DNA of 46,322 nucleotides. It comes from Caballeronia sordidicola. GTDB lineage: Bacteria; Pseudomonadota; Gammaproteobacteria; Burkholderiales; Burkholderiaceae. The notes under the pieces are model-generated. The model did no database searches. It saw only the letters and a list, made by a program, of their open reading frames with translations, and was not told the origin of the DNA. The stretch covers positions 1-46,322 of the forward strand of contig NZ_JNFG01000046.1 of the NCBI RefSeq assembly GCF_000729995.1, read 5' to 3'. The first letter of the stretch is position 1, and every line of letters starts with the position of its first letter. A program made the position numbers and the translations under genes. Positions 8,186 to 17,283 of the stretch are shown here, one piece after another.

Positions 8186-9262
8186 ATGGATGCAAGGGCG
8201 AAAGCAGGTGTATCGATCCGGTCGGCCACGAAGCGCTACGGTTCCGTGGTCGCGCTGGACGACGTATCGCTTGATATTGCGCCCGGCGAATTCGTTTCTC
8301 TGCTGGGTCCCTCCGGCTCGGGCAAGACCACGTTGCTCGGCATTCTGGGTGGCTTCGTCCAGCCGAGTTCCGGTGCGGTGTGGGTAGGCGAGCGGGATAT
8401 TACATACGCGCCGCCGCACAAGCGCGAAATCGGCATCGTGTTCCAGAACTACGCGCTGTTCCCGCATATGACGGTCGGCGAGAACGTCGCGTTCCCTCTG
8501 CGCGCCCGGCGCCAGCCGAAAGCGGGCTGGGCTCGCAAGGTGTCGGATGCCCTGGCGATGGTCGAGCTGAGCGGTTATGAAAGCCGCGGTGTTGCCCAGT
8601 TGTCGGGCGGCCAGCGTCAGCGCGTGGCGCTCGCTCGGGCGATGGTCTTCGAGCCGCAACTGATCCTGATGGACGAACCGCTGTCCGCGCTCGACAAGCA
8701 GTTGCGCGAGACCATGCAGATCGAATTGCGCCGCTTGCACAGGAAGCTGGAAGCGACGATTGTCTATGTCACCCACGACCAGCGCGAGGCGCTCACCATG
8801 AGCGACCGCGTGGCCGTGCTCCGCAATGGCCGGCTGGTCCAGATCGATACGCCGGAGCGCCTTTACGACCGCCCGTGCGATGCGTTCGTGGCGAGTTTCA
8901 TCGGCGAGGCGACGTTGCTCGACGTGACCCGTGCCGGCGATAACGCCGTGACGCTCGGCGGTATTGTTCTGCGAACGGCACATCCTTTGCCGCCCGGCGA
9001 GAAGCTTTTGCTGGCGGTGCAGACCGAAAAGCTGGTGATCGACGGCGGGTATGAAAGGCCTGGCGCGAACAAGTTGGTATGCCGTGTCAGTGAGGTGCTG
9101 TACCAGGGCGAGAGCTTGCGCGTGTTCGCCACGCTCGCCGACGGCACGCCGATCAGCCTGAGGCAGCCCGGCAGTCACGACGCACGACAACGCATTCCCG
9201 CGCCCGGCGCCGAGATGACGGTCTTGCTCGATCCGCAGGACACCATCGTCGTTCCTGCCTGA
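8186..9262 (+). CDS. ABC transporter ATP-binding protein, PotA-like
   Basis: A 358-residue ABC ATPase of the spermidine/putrescine (PotA) type. Visible: Walker A GPSGSGKTT, Q-loop QNYALFPHM, signature LSGGQRQRVALARAM, Walker B LILMDEPLSALD, switch His in THDQREAL, and a C-terminal TOBE-like regulatory domain (residues about 250-355). It powers uptake through the two permeases encoded downstream and acts at the inner face of the membrane. It opens the operon, after the candidate promoter. Its Shine-Dalgarno is weak (AGGGCGAG, about 14 bases from ATG). Polyamine, choline-like or other amine substrates are possible. Confidence 0.9.
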   Translation: MDARAKAGVSIRSATKRYGSVVALDDVSLDIAPGEFVSLLGPSGSGKTTLLGILGGFVQPSSGAVWVGERDITYAPPHKREIGIVFQNYALFPHMTVGENVAFPLRARRQPKAGWARKVSDALAMVELSGYESRGVAQLSGGQRQRVALARAMVFEPQLILMDEPLSALDKQLRETMQIELRRLHRKLEATIVYVTHDQREALTMSDRVAVLRNGRLVQIDTPERLYDRPCDAFVASFIGEATLLDVTRAGDNAVTLGGIVLRTAHPLPPGEKLLLAVQTEKLVIDGGYERPGANKLVCRVSEVLYQGESLRVFATLADGTPISLRQPGSHDARQRIPAPGAEMTVLLDPQDTIVVPA

Positions 9263-9342
9263 ATTGTCGTATGCCTGTCGTATGCCCGTGAAGACGGGCA
9301 ACACAGTGAAGGTTTCAAACAAACTATAGAGGATTACGAATC

Positions 9343-10053
9343 ATGAAGCTGAAGGATTTCAAGGTACTGACGTTCGATGTGGTCGGCACGCTAATCAATT
9401 TCGAAAGCGGTGTGCTGGCGTCGGTACGGCGCCTGGGCGGCGCAAAGGCGAAAGATCTCACTGACGACCAGATCTTCGAACCCTACATGCGTGGCCGAGC
9501 GGCGTTTCCCGGCCGTTCCAGCCAGGCGATGGCAAGCGTTTATCAGTCGCTCGCCAACGAACTTGGCTTAGCCGCGGATGACGAGACCGCTGCTGCGTTC
9601 CAGCGCGACGTGCTCGACTGGCCCGCGTTTGAAGACTCGGTGGCGGCGCTCAAGCGGCTGCGCAAGCACTATCGGCTGGTTGCCATGACCAACGCCGACC
9701 GCGTGGCGTTGTCGGCCTACGCTCACACGCTAGGCGATCCGTTCGACGACACAGTATGTGCCGATGAAACCGGCGTCGCCAAGCCGGACCCGCAATTCTT
9801 TGCGTATAACCGCGGCCGTCAGGCAGCGTTCGGCTATAAGTTCAGCGAGATCTTGCACACGGCGCAAAGCCAGTATCACGACATTGGTGTTGCGACCGAG
9901 CTGGGTTATGCGACCTGCTGGATCGAGCGTCGTCAGGGCATGAAGGGTTTCGGCGCGACCCCCACGCCCAGCGCCGTCATCACGCCGACGTTCAATTTCT
10001 CCACACTCGCCGCACTCGCCGACGCAGTGGAAGCTGAAGCGCGCGCCGCATGA
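9343..10053 (+). CDS. HAD-superfamily hydrolase, haloacid dehalogenase type II-like
   Basis: A 236-residue HAD protein. Motif I has the nucleophile Asp12 in TFDVVGTL, where the usual second Asp is replaced, as in L-2-haloacid dehalogenases. Motif II is MTNAD, motif III Lys is in AKPDPQFF, and the helical cap lies between residues about 20 and 95. Although haloacid dehalogenase type II is the nearest named family, its place between an amine transporter ATPase and an amine oxidase argues for a housekeeping or pathway phosphatase/hydrolase role. A good AGAGGAT ribosome site precedes the ATG. Its stop overlaps the next start (ATGA), so the two are translationally coupled. Confidence 0.85.
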   Translation: MKLKDFKVLTFDVVGTLINFESGVLASVRRLGGAKAKDLTDDQIFEPYMRGRAAFPGRSSQAMASVYQSLANELGLAADDETAAAFQRDVLDWPAFEDSVAALKRLRKHYRLVAMTNADRVALSAYAHTLGDPFDDTVCADETGVAKPDPQFFAYNRGRQAAFGYKFSEILHTAQSQYHDIGVATELGYATCWIERRQGMKGFGATPTPSAVITPTFNFSTLAALADAVEAEARAA

Positions 10054-11381
10054 AGCAAACGGTGATCCGGCCGGGCGCGCCCTCGCTATGGGTCGACATG
10101 GCGGGGGCTGCGCCCTCAGCGGACGCGCCCGTCAGCACGGGCGCGCCACTCGATCGCGATATCTCTGTCGAGGTGGCGGTGATCGGCGCGGGCTACTCGG
10201 GATTATCAGCGGCGCATGCGTTGCAACAGCGCGGCGTGCAAACAGTCGTACTCGATGCCAATCCGGTCGGCTGGGGTGCGAGCGGACGCAATGGCGGTGT
10301 GGTGTCGTCGAAGTTCCGCTTGTCGTTCCCCGCGATCGAGCGCTTGCATGGCATTCAAACCGCGAAGACCATGCATCGCCTCGCCCACGACGGCGTGCGC
10401 GTGGTCGAGCAGTTCATCGATGAATTCAAGCTCGGCCAGGCCCGTTTCGAACACACCGGCAGCCTGCGCTGCGCCCACACCGAACGCGCATTTGCCTCCA
10501 TTCGCGCCGAGGCGGAGTGGGTGAAGCAACAACTCGGCGACACCACGATGACCGTCCAATCGCGCGCCGAGGTCGAGCATGAAACGGGATCGAAGGCGTT
10601 TGTCGGCGGCGTGCTCAGCACGGACGCGGGCACCATCCTGCCGCTTGAATACGTGCGTGGAATCGCCGCCGGCCTCACGCGGCGCAAGGTGGATATCTAC
10701 GAATCGACGCCCGTGCTCGAGATGACCCGCGCAGACGGCAGCGGCGGCGTGACCTTGCGCACGCCGAACGGCACGGTCCGTGCGAAGCAGGTGATCGTCG
10801 GCACGAATGCCTATTCGAACCTGACGCCCGCAACCTCTGCTTATCAACGCGAGCTGGTGCCGTTCCGCAGCGCGATGATCGCGACGGAACGTTTGCCTGC
10901 CGTACTCGATGCCCGCCTGATGGTCGAGCGCCGCAGCTATACCGAGACGCGGCGCACGATGAAGTGGTTTCGCAAGGTCGACGGCCGCATGCTGTTCGGC
11001 GGTCGCGATGCGTTTGGCAAGGAAGGGCAGACGACCGGCTTCGATGCGCTGCAGCGTGCGATGGTCGAGCTCTTTCCGGATCTGGCCGGCGTGCGCGTAG
11101 AGTACCAATGGTCGGGTTATGTCGGCATGACGTTCAACTCGCTGCCGCATGTGGGCCGCAGTGACGACACGACGACTTTTTGTCTCGGGTATAACGGGGC
11201 GGGGGTCGCGATGGCGAGTTTGCTCGGCCAGCACGCGGCAGCGCTTGCACTGGGCGAAACGCCGGAGCTTTCGCTGCTTGCGGCGTCCGGCTTGAACCCG
11301 GTGCCTTTCCATTCACTGCGTGCGCCGGCCGTTCGCCTGGTGGCCGCGTGGTATCAATTCCTCGATGCCGTGGGGGCGTGA
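10050..11381 (+). CDS. FAD-dependent amine oxidase (DAO/PuuB-like)
   Basis: A 443-residue member of the D-amino-acid oxidase (DAO) family. After about 40 leading residues comes the Rossmann FAD motif VIGAGYSGLSAAHALQ, then the family segment WGASGRNGGVV and a C-terminal FAD-contact region (LGYNGAGVAMASLLG). The closest functional model is gamma-glutamylputrescine oxidase (PuuB) and related primary or secondary amine oxidases, which give an aldehyde plus ammonia and peroxide. The aldehyde dehydrogenase later in the operon would take the product. Both ends overlap neighbours: ATGA with the HAD gene and TGATG toward the permease. No glutamylpolyamine synthetase is nearby, so the substrate may be a free amine. 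Confidence 0.85.
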   Translation: MKQTVIRPGAPSLWVDMAGAAPSADAPVSTGAPLDRDISVEVAVIGAGYSGLSAAHALQQRGVQTVVLDANPVGWGASGRNGGVVSSKFRLSFPAIERLHGIQTAKTMHRLAHDGVRVVEQFIDEFKLGQARFEHTGSLRCAHTERAFASIRAEAEWVKQQLGDTTMTVQSRAEVEHETGSKAFVGGVLSTDAGTILPLEYVRGIAAGLTRRKVDIYESTPVLEMTRADGSGGVTLRTPNGTVRAKQVIVGTNAYSNLTPATSAYQRELVPFRSAMIATERLPAVLDARLMVERRSYTETRRTMKWFRKVDGRMLFGGRDAFGKEGQTTGFDALQRAMVELFPDLAGVRVEYQWSGYVGMTFNSLPHVGRSDDTTTFCLGYNGAGVAMASLLGQHAAALALGETPELSLLAASGLNPVPFHSLRAPAVRLVAAWYQFLDAVGA

Positions 11382-11419
11382 TGAGGGGCGCCGCACAGAC
11401 CTTTCAAGGACAGACAGCA

Positions 11420-12286
11420 ATGCACGCAACGCCTGCCGATCCTTCCATCCTGCATCAACGCCGCGAAGATCGCACGATGCTGCTGCTGATGACGCCCGCG
11501 CTGTTGGTGATCGTGTTGCTGCTGGTCGTGCCGCTTGCATGGCTCTCGTGGCAGTCCATCTGGGACCACGGCTTCACGTTCGAGAACTACCGGCGCATGT
11601 TCTCGGGCGTGTACCTCGACACGTTCTTGCTCACTTTTAAGCTCAGCATGATCGTGACGGTCATGACCTTGCTGCTCGGGTATCCGGTGGCGTATCTGGC
11701 GGCGTCCGTACCGCCGAAGGTCAGTGCGCTGATACTTGGCATGGTCATCCTGCCGTTCTGGACCAGCGTGCTGGTGCGTACTTATGCCTGGCTCGTGTTG
11801 CTGCAGCGCACAGGCGTGGTCAACAAGGCGCTGATGGCAAGCGGCCTGATCGATCATCCGTTGCAACTCGCTTATAACCAGCTCGGCACGGTGGTCGCCA
11901 TGGTGCATATCCTGTTGCCGTTCATGGTGCTGCCGCTCTATTCGGCGATGCAGAAAATCCCGCAGAACCTCTCGCAAGCCGGCGCAAGTCTCGGCGGCTC
12001 TCCGCTGCATGTGTTTACGCGCGTGTTCCTGCCGTTATCGATGAGTGGGGTGGTGGCAGGCATTACGCTTGTCTTTATCCTGTGCCTCGGCTTCTACATT
12101 ACGCCCGAGCTGATGGGCGGCGGCAAGTCGGTCATGGTGTCCATGGTCGTGAGCCGCAACGTGGAAATCTACAATAGCTGGGGCGCGGCGAGTGCGGTCA
12201 GTGTCGTGCTGCTGGTCTGTGTGTTCGCCATCTTCTATGCGGCGAGCCGCGTGGTCCCGCTTGAAAAAACCCTGGGTGCGAAATGA
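11420..12286 (+). CDS. ABC transporter permease, PotB-like
   Basis: A 288-residue integral membrane protein with about six hydrophobic segments, the first at LLLMTPALLVIVLLLVVPL. The EAA-type cytoplasmic loop is present as SQAGASLGGSPLHVFTRVFL. This is the first permease of a PotBC-type pair. The start at 11420 was chosen for its AAGGA site 9 bases upstream; an alternative ATG at 11381 overlaps the oxidase stop (TGATG) and would add 13 residues. The ATGA overlap at its end couples it to the second permease. Confidence 0.88.
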   Translation: MHATPADPSILHQRREDRTMLLLMTPALLVIVLLLVVPLAWLSWQSIWDHGFTFENYRRMFSGVYLDTFLLTFKLSMIVTVMTLLLGYPVAYLAASVPPKVSALILGMVILPFWTSVLVRTYAWLVLLQRTGVVNKALMASGLIDHPLQLAYNQLGTVVAMVHILLPFMVLPLYSAMQKIPQNLSQAGASLGGSPLHVFTRVFLPLSMSGVVAGITLVFILCLGFYITPELMGGGKSVMVSMVVSRNVEIYNSWGAASAVSVVLLVCVFAIFYAASRVVPLEKTLGAK

Positions 12287-13101
12287 GCGGAATAACCCAC
12301 ATGAACGATATGAAGCCCCTTTCGTTCGGCCGCGTCGTCCTCGGCTTTGGCGTCGTACTGATCCTCGTGTTCCTGATGGTGCCGATCCTGATCGTCGTGC
12401 CGCTTTCGTTCTCCGACACGCGCTTCATGACGTTCCCGCCACCCGGCTACTCGCTGCGCTGGTATCACGCGTTCTTCAGCAATCCGGCGTGGATAGATGC
12501 TGCGCGAACCACGCTGATTGCGTCGACCAGCGCCGCGCTGATCGCCACGCCGCTGGGGGTGGCGGCCGCTTATGCGATCCAGAACGGCACGCATCGCAGC
12601 ATTCGTTATCTGCGTACCGTGCTCATGTTGCCGCTCATGGTGCCTATTATCATTGTCGCGGTGGGTGTGTTTTTCGTGTACTCGCAGATGGGGTACGTGA
12701 ATACCCTCGGTGGTTTGGTTGTCGCGGACACCATGCTCGGTTTGCCTTATGTGCTTATTTCCGTAGGTGCCGACCTGCGTACCTTCGACCCTACCCAGGA
12801 GATGGTTGCGCGCAGTCTCGGCATGAACCGCTTGCGCAGTTTCATGACGGTCACGCTGCCGCAGATCAAGTCGAGCGTGACTTCCGGCGCGGTGTTTGTA
12901 TTCATCCAGGCGCTGGATGAAACGGTGGTCGCGCTGTTTGTGTCCGGCGGCTCGAACCAGACGCTTACACGCCGCATGTTCGTCACCTTGCGCGACGAAA
13001 TCGATCCGACCATTGCCGCGATCAGTACCATATTGACTGCCCTGACGCTATGCCTTGTAATGATTGTGGTGGTGAGCCGCAAGTCATCCGCACGCGCCTG
13101 A
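12283..13101 (+). CDS. ABC transporter permease, PotC-like
   Basis: A 272-residue permease, partner of the preceding one. Six predicted membrane spans start with VVLGFGVVLILVFLMVPILI; the EAA loop is at ARSLGMNRLRSFMTVTLPQI. Such pairs form the channel through which the ATPase drives an amine or polyamine. It starts inside the end of the PotB-like gene. No gene for the matching periplasmic binding protein follows; the next gene is an aldehyde dehydrogenase. Confidence 0.88.
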   Translation: MSGITHMNDMKPLSFGRVVLGFGVVLILVFLMVPILIVVPLSFSDTRFMTFPPPGYSLRWYHAFFSNPAWIDAARTTLIASTSAALIATPLGVAAAYAIQNGTHRSIRYLRTVLMLPLMVPIIIVAVGVFFVYSQMGYVNTLGGLVVADTMLGLPYVLISVGADLRTFDPTQEMVARSLGMNRLRSFMTVTLPQIKSSVTSGAVFVFIQALDETVVALFVSGGSNQTLTRRMFVTLRDEIDPTIAAISTILTALTLCLVMIVVVSRKSSARA

Positions 13102-13123
13102 ACGAAACTTGACGGGGACCAGA

Positions 13124-14551
13124 ATGAGCCATGCACTGCAGTTTTATATAGGCGGCGAGTGGGTCGCGCCACTGGGCCACGCGCGCCTGCCGGTCGTCGA
13201 TCCCTCAACCGAGGAAGTCTTTGCCGAGATCGCGATGGGCACGCCCGCCGATGTCGACCGCGCAGTCGCCGCAGCGCGCCACGCGTTCGCGTCGTTTTCA
13301 TCGACCACGCCCGACGAACGGCTTGCATTGATCCGCAAGATACTCGAAGCCTACGGTGAACGTTATGACGAAATGGCGCGGATCATCTCGCGAGAAGTAG
13401 GCGCGCCGCGTGCACTGGCGCATGGTTGGCAAGCCGGACTCGGCACGCGGCACCTGAAGGAACTGATTCGAACCTGCGAGGCATTCACTTGGCAAAGAAG
13501 CAAAGGGACGACACTCATTACGCATGAGCCTATTGGCGTTGTCGCGTTGATTACGCCGTGGAACTGGCCGATCAACCAGATTGTCTGCAAGGTTGCGCCT
13601 GCCATCGCAGCGGGTTGCACGATGGTGCTCAAGCCTAGCGAAGTGTCGCCGTTGAACGCGCTTCTCTTCGCCGAGATACTGGATGCGGCAGGCGTTCCGC
13701 CGGGCGTCTTCAATCTTGTGAACGGCGATGGCCCGACGGTTGGCGCAGCGTTATGCAGTCATCCCGATGTGGACATGGTGTCGTTCACGGGATCTACGCG
13801 CGCAGGTATCCAGATCGCCACGCTGGCCGCGCCGACAGTCAAGCGAGTGCATCAGGAACTGGGCGGTAAATCGGCGAACCTGATTCTCGATGACGCCGAT
13901 CTCGACGCTGCGGTGACCGCGGGCGTCAACGCTTGCTTCGGCAATAGCGGCCAGTCGTGCAATGCGCCCACGCGCATGTTCGTGCCCGCCGCGCGTCATG
14001 AGGAGGCGGTGGCCATTGCACGCCGGGCGGCTGAAGCCCACGTAGTCGGTCCCGCCGATGCGCCCGGCATCACGCTGGGACCCGTGGTCAGCGAGTTGCA
14101 GTTCGAGCGGATCCAGCGGTTGATTCAAACCGGCGTGGACGAGGGCGCGCGCGTGGTGACCGGCGGCCCCGGCCGCCCTGAAGGACTGACACGCGGTTAC
14201 TTCGTCCGGCCGACCGTATTCGCCGGTGTGACCCCGGACATGACCATTGCGCGCGATGAAATCTTCGGTCCGGTGCTCGCTATCCTGCCGTATCGCGATG
14301 AGGAAGAGGCCATCGCCATGGCAAACGACAGCGTGTTCGGCCTGGCCGCGTATGTGCAATCCGCGGATCTCGAGCGTGCCCGGCGCGTCGCGTTCCGCTT
14401 GCGCGCGGGCAGCGTCCATCTCAACTATCCCGCGTGGGATGCGGGCGCGCCGTTCGGCGGCTACAAACAATCGGGCAATGGCCGCGAGTATGGCGAATGG
14501 GGCCTCGAAGCATTTCTCGAGGTCAAGGGTATCGTGGGTTACGGCGCCTGA
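13124..14551 (+). CDS. NAD(P)-dependent aldehyde dehydrogenase
   Basis: A 475-residue ALDH-superfamily enzyme. The cofactor-binding segment is PWNWPINQIVCKVAPAIAAG; the general-base Glu is in HQELGGKSAN (near 244) and the catalytic Cys in GNSGQSCNAP (near 277). It would oxidise the aldehyde made by the FAD amine oxidase to the carboxylate, as in aminobutyraldehyde or gamma-glutamylaminobutyraldehyde oxidation; that pathway is inferred from the operon. ATG at 13124 has a GGGGA site and is preferred over an upstream TTG at 13109. Its end overlaps the convergent GMC gene by 13 bases. Confidence 0.9.
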   Translation: MSHALQFYIGGEWVAPLGHARLPVVDPSTEEVFAEIAMGTPADVDRAVAAARHAFASFSSTTPDERLALIRKILEAYGERYDEMARIISREVGAPRALAHGWQAGLGTRHLKELIRTCEAFTWQRSKGTTLITHEPIGVVALITPWNWPINQIVCKVAPAIAAGCTMVLKPSEVSPLNALLFAEILDAAGVPPGVFNLVNGDGPTVGAALCSHPDVDMVSFTGSTRAGIQIATLAAPTVKRVHQELGGKSANLILDDADLDAAVTAGVNACFGNSGQSCNAPTRMFVPAARHEEAVAIARRAAEAHVVGPADAPGITLGPVVSELQFERIQRLIQTGVDEGARVVTGGPGRPEGLTRGYFVRPTVFAGVTPDMTIARDEIFGPVLAILPYRDEEEAIAMANDSVFGLAAYVQSADLERARRVAFRLRAGSVHLNYPAWDAGAPFGGYKQSGNGREYGEWGLEAFLEVKGIVGYGA

Positions 14552-16218
14552 CGTGCTTCCGAGTGGATCATGTCGGCGATCCGCTCGGCGATCATGATGG
14601 TCGGTACGTTCGTGTTCGCGCACGGAATGGAGGGCATCAGCGAGGCATCGCAGACGCGCAGGTTCTGCACGCCGTAGACGGCGCCCGACGAGTCCGTGAC
14701 GGCTGCCGGATCATCGGCGGAACCCATCCTGCATGTTCCCGAAGGGTGCCATGTGCCACCGACCGAATGCGTGACGAACTGCGTTAATGCGTGGTCGTTG
14801 GCGAGCAGCCCATCGAGGGAAACGCCTTGCGTCACCAGCCGGTGAATCAAGCCCTTTCGCCACGGCCCGGCCCAATCCAGCAGCGCGCTCAACGCCCCGC
14901 GCTGAATCGCGTTGGCAGTTCCCGGCACCGCTACTTTCGCGACTCGCGGGGAATAACTCGATGGAAAGATGGCGCTTTGGTGCGCAGCCATTGAGGGGGC
15001 CGCCAGCGTCTCTGCACCGAAGCGAATGGCAAGCTTCAGGCGGTCCAGGTCGCGTAAGTCGGAGAGCATGTTGAACTCGACGGCGGGTTCATCGAGCGGG
15101 TTCGCCGATGTCAGCGTGACTCTGCCGCGCGAGTACGATTTGTTGACCCAGAAGAAGATCGTCCCCAGCCGATAGCCAATCGAATGCCAGCCCGAACGCG
15201 ACAGGATCGCGCCGTGCATGTCGCCCTCAACCGTTCCTCCCAACCCCGACGAAAAGCGCACGATGGCCTGCTCATGGTGTTCATCGGGGAAGGGCGTACG
15301 GGCGGACTTCGGCAGAAAGGCGGACACGGCGATGGACGGATGTTCCATCAGATTGCCGCCCACTCCAGGCCGGTCCGCAAGCAGTGGAATGTGCAGTGCA
15401 GCGAGGCTATCTGCTGGACCGATGCCGCTGCGCAGCAGGATCGCGGGGCTATGGATTGCGCCCGCGCACACGATCACGTTGGCGGCGTGCACGGCCTCGC
15501 CTGAACCGAGTAAAGCGCCGATTGCCTGGGTGCAGGAGAACAGTACACGGTCCACACTCTCGCCGGTCCTGATCGTCAGGTTGGGGCGTTGGCGTACGGC
15601 ATCCGTGAGATAACAGACCGAGGTTGGAATCCGTTCACCCGCGGCGCTGACTGCAATTGCGCCGACGAAGGTTCCGTCTTGCCACGGACCGTTTTGATCA
15701 TCGAGGCGAGGATGACCGCGGTGCTCAAGGGTTGATAGCACGGCGCGCACGAACGGCGAGATACGCGGCCACTCGGTGCGTTTGATGCGCAGCGGACCGG
15801 TCCCGCCGTGCAGTTCGCCGGCGAAGTCGACATCTGTTTCGAGCTTGCGAAAGTAGGGTAGGCAGGTGGTCCAGTTCCAGCCGTGCGCGCCGAGCGTTTC
15901 CCATTCGTCGTAGTCGGCGGGGGCGCCGCGATTCGCCATCAGCGCGTTGATGGCCGAGCCGCCGCCGAGGATGCGTGCCTGTTCATAGCGGCGCGGCTGG
16001 GATGCGCCGCTCATCCTGGCGGTGAGGCGCTGCCAGATGTTGGTGGGGTCGAGATACGCACGGCCTGGATAGCGGCTGCGGATAGCCGCGGGCATGCTGG
16101 TCGCGGAAATGGGTCGGCCGGCTTCGATCAGGCAAACGGTCTTGCCGGCGTCTTCTGATAGGCGCGCGGCGAGCACGCAGCCCGCCGAGCCACCGCCGAG
16201 AATGAGGTAGTCGATCAA
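14539..16218 (-). CDS. GMC-family FAD oxidoreductase, choline/alcohol dehydrogenase-like
   Basis: A 559-residue GMC flavoprotein. The N-terminal ADP-binding motif is LGGGSAGCVLAARLSE; signature 1 is ILGGGSAINALMANRG and signature 2 AGAIHSPAILLRSG. The catalytic His is in GGTWHPSGTCRMG and the second catalytic position (Asn) in PCANTNVPTI. Choline and related alcohol dehydrogenases are the usual assignments, producing an aldehyde that an ALDH such as the convergent one could oxidise. The frame opens only at a TTG at 16218. An ATG 15 bases upstream (MTVKP) is out of frame by one base, so either translation uses TTG or the natural start has suffered a small indel. Confidence 0.85.
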   Translation of the reverse strand: MIDYLILGGGSAGCVLAARLSEDAGKTVCLIEAGRPISATSMPAAIRSRYPGRAYLDPTNIWQRLTARMSGASQPRRYEQARILGGGSAINALMANRGAPADYDEWETLGAHGWNWTTCLPYFRKLETDVDFAGELHGGTGPLRIKRTEWPRISPFVRAVLSTLEHRGHPRLDDQNGPWQDGTFVGAIAVSAAGERIPTSVCYLTDAVRQRPNLTIRTGESVDRVLFSCTQAIGALLGSGEAVHAANVIVCAGAIHSPAILLRSGIGPADSLAALHIPLLADRPGVGGNLMEHPSIAVSAFLPKSARTPFPDEHHEQAIVRFSSGLGGTVEGDMHGAILSRSGWHSIGYRLGTIFFWVNKSYSRGRVTLTSANPLDEPAVEFNMLSDLRDLDRLKLAIRFGAETLAAPSMAAHQSAIFPSSYSPRVAKVAVPGTANAIQRGALSALLDWAGPWRKGLIHRLVTQGVSLDGLLANDHALTQFVTHSVGGTWHPSGTCRMGSADDPAAVTDSSGAVYGVQNLRVCDASLMPSIPCANTNVPTIMIAERIADMIHSEARQAP

Positions 16219-16262
16219 GGTTTGACTGTCATTTCGTTCGCACTTGGGGGGTGGTCCAGGTT

Positions 16263-16358
16263 CTGGGGTTAGCCGTTGGGGTCAGTGCCAGGTTCCAGGG
16301 TTTGCGGTCGGGGTCGATGCCAGGTTCCTGCGTTAGCGGTCGGGGTCAGTGCCGGGTT
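16263..16358. repeat. Three 32-bp tandem repeats
   Basis: Three units of exactly 32 bp begin at 16263, 16295 and 16327, each with a GCGGTCGGGGTCAGTGCC-like core. A related, inverted set occurs at about 17100-17200. They form the outer edge of the large inverted-repeat element and are not coding. Confidence 0.85.
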
Positions 16359-17200
16359 GTTGCTTTCAGCGTTAGTGGTCTGCTTAGGTTGCCTAATTTC
16401 TTTATCACTATTAGCCACTGTGCGTGGCGGCACGTCATTTCTTTGTCCAAAGCGACAAAGAAACGAAGCAAAGAAAACGCTTTCAGAACGAGGGCTCGTA
16501 AGTTGACCTAGCGTGCAGTTTCCACGTTTTTGGCACCCCAAAAGCACGGTGCTCGCCAGAACGACGGATGTTTGAACCCCTCCTTCTCGCGAATTCTTAC
16601 ACGCACACGCTTCGCCCCGTACGCTCTCGGGCAAGCACGCTTGCCCAACAACCAGCTCGGCCTCACGCGTATCTGCTGCCGCGGCTCTTCGTGGGTTAGC
16701 TGCTTGGTCGGCATGATCGGCGCGGTTATTTTTGTCGGTAGGGCCTCATCTATCCGAGCGCCTTGTTTCGAGGCGGGTTGGCGACGTGGTTCGGCGCGAG
16801 TTCATATTCGGTGGGTGGTCGTCCGCGGATAGCGCGGGGTGTTCCTTGGGCAGGTTCAGTCACTGGTGGCGAAGCGTGTGGGTATCCGTGTTCGGAGAAA
16901 GAGGGTTTCACACATCCGTCGCTCTTGCGAGCACCTCGCTTTTGGGGTGCCAAAAACTTGGAAACTGCACGCTAGGTCAACTTACGAGCCCTCGTTCTGA
17001 AAGCGTTTTCTTTGCTTCGTTTCTTTGTCGCTTTGGACAAAGAAATGACGTGCCGCCACGCACAGTGGCTAATAGTGATAAAGAGAAAATCCGAATCACG
17101 CAGACCGCTAAGGCCGAAAGCAGCAACCCGGCATTGACTCCGACCGCTAACGCAGGACCCTGGCGCCCCGGCACGAACCCCGACCACTAACCCCCGAAAC
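16263..17200. repeat. Large inverted-repeat intergenic element
   Basis: The arms 16403-16524 and 16959-17080 are perfect inverted copies over 122 bp. Imperfect pairing continues inward (to about 16615 and 16867) and outward: 16328-16383 pairs with 17100-17155 at about six mismatches, ending in the 32-bp tandem repeats on the left and their inverted relatives on the right. Short reading frames in the arms are mirror images of each other and are by-products. No transposase frame, target duplication or family terminal repeat was found. It fills the gap between the GMC and phosphomannomutase genes. It could be a non-autonomous mobile element or a Burkholderiaceae intergenic repeat family. Confidence 0.85.
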
Positions 17201-17283
17201 CCCCACCATCGCAACACCACCCAACACCGCCCCAGACCACTCCGCACCGGCAAACCCTCTCGGTCCACCGGCGCGAGCAAAAA

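Noticed and set aside
16269..17280. Several 60-150-codon frames inside the inverted-repeat element
   Set aside because: The frames in the two arms mirror each other because the DNA is an inverted repeat; they end at arm edges and match no protein family.
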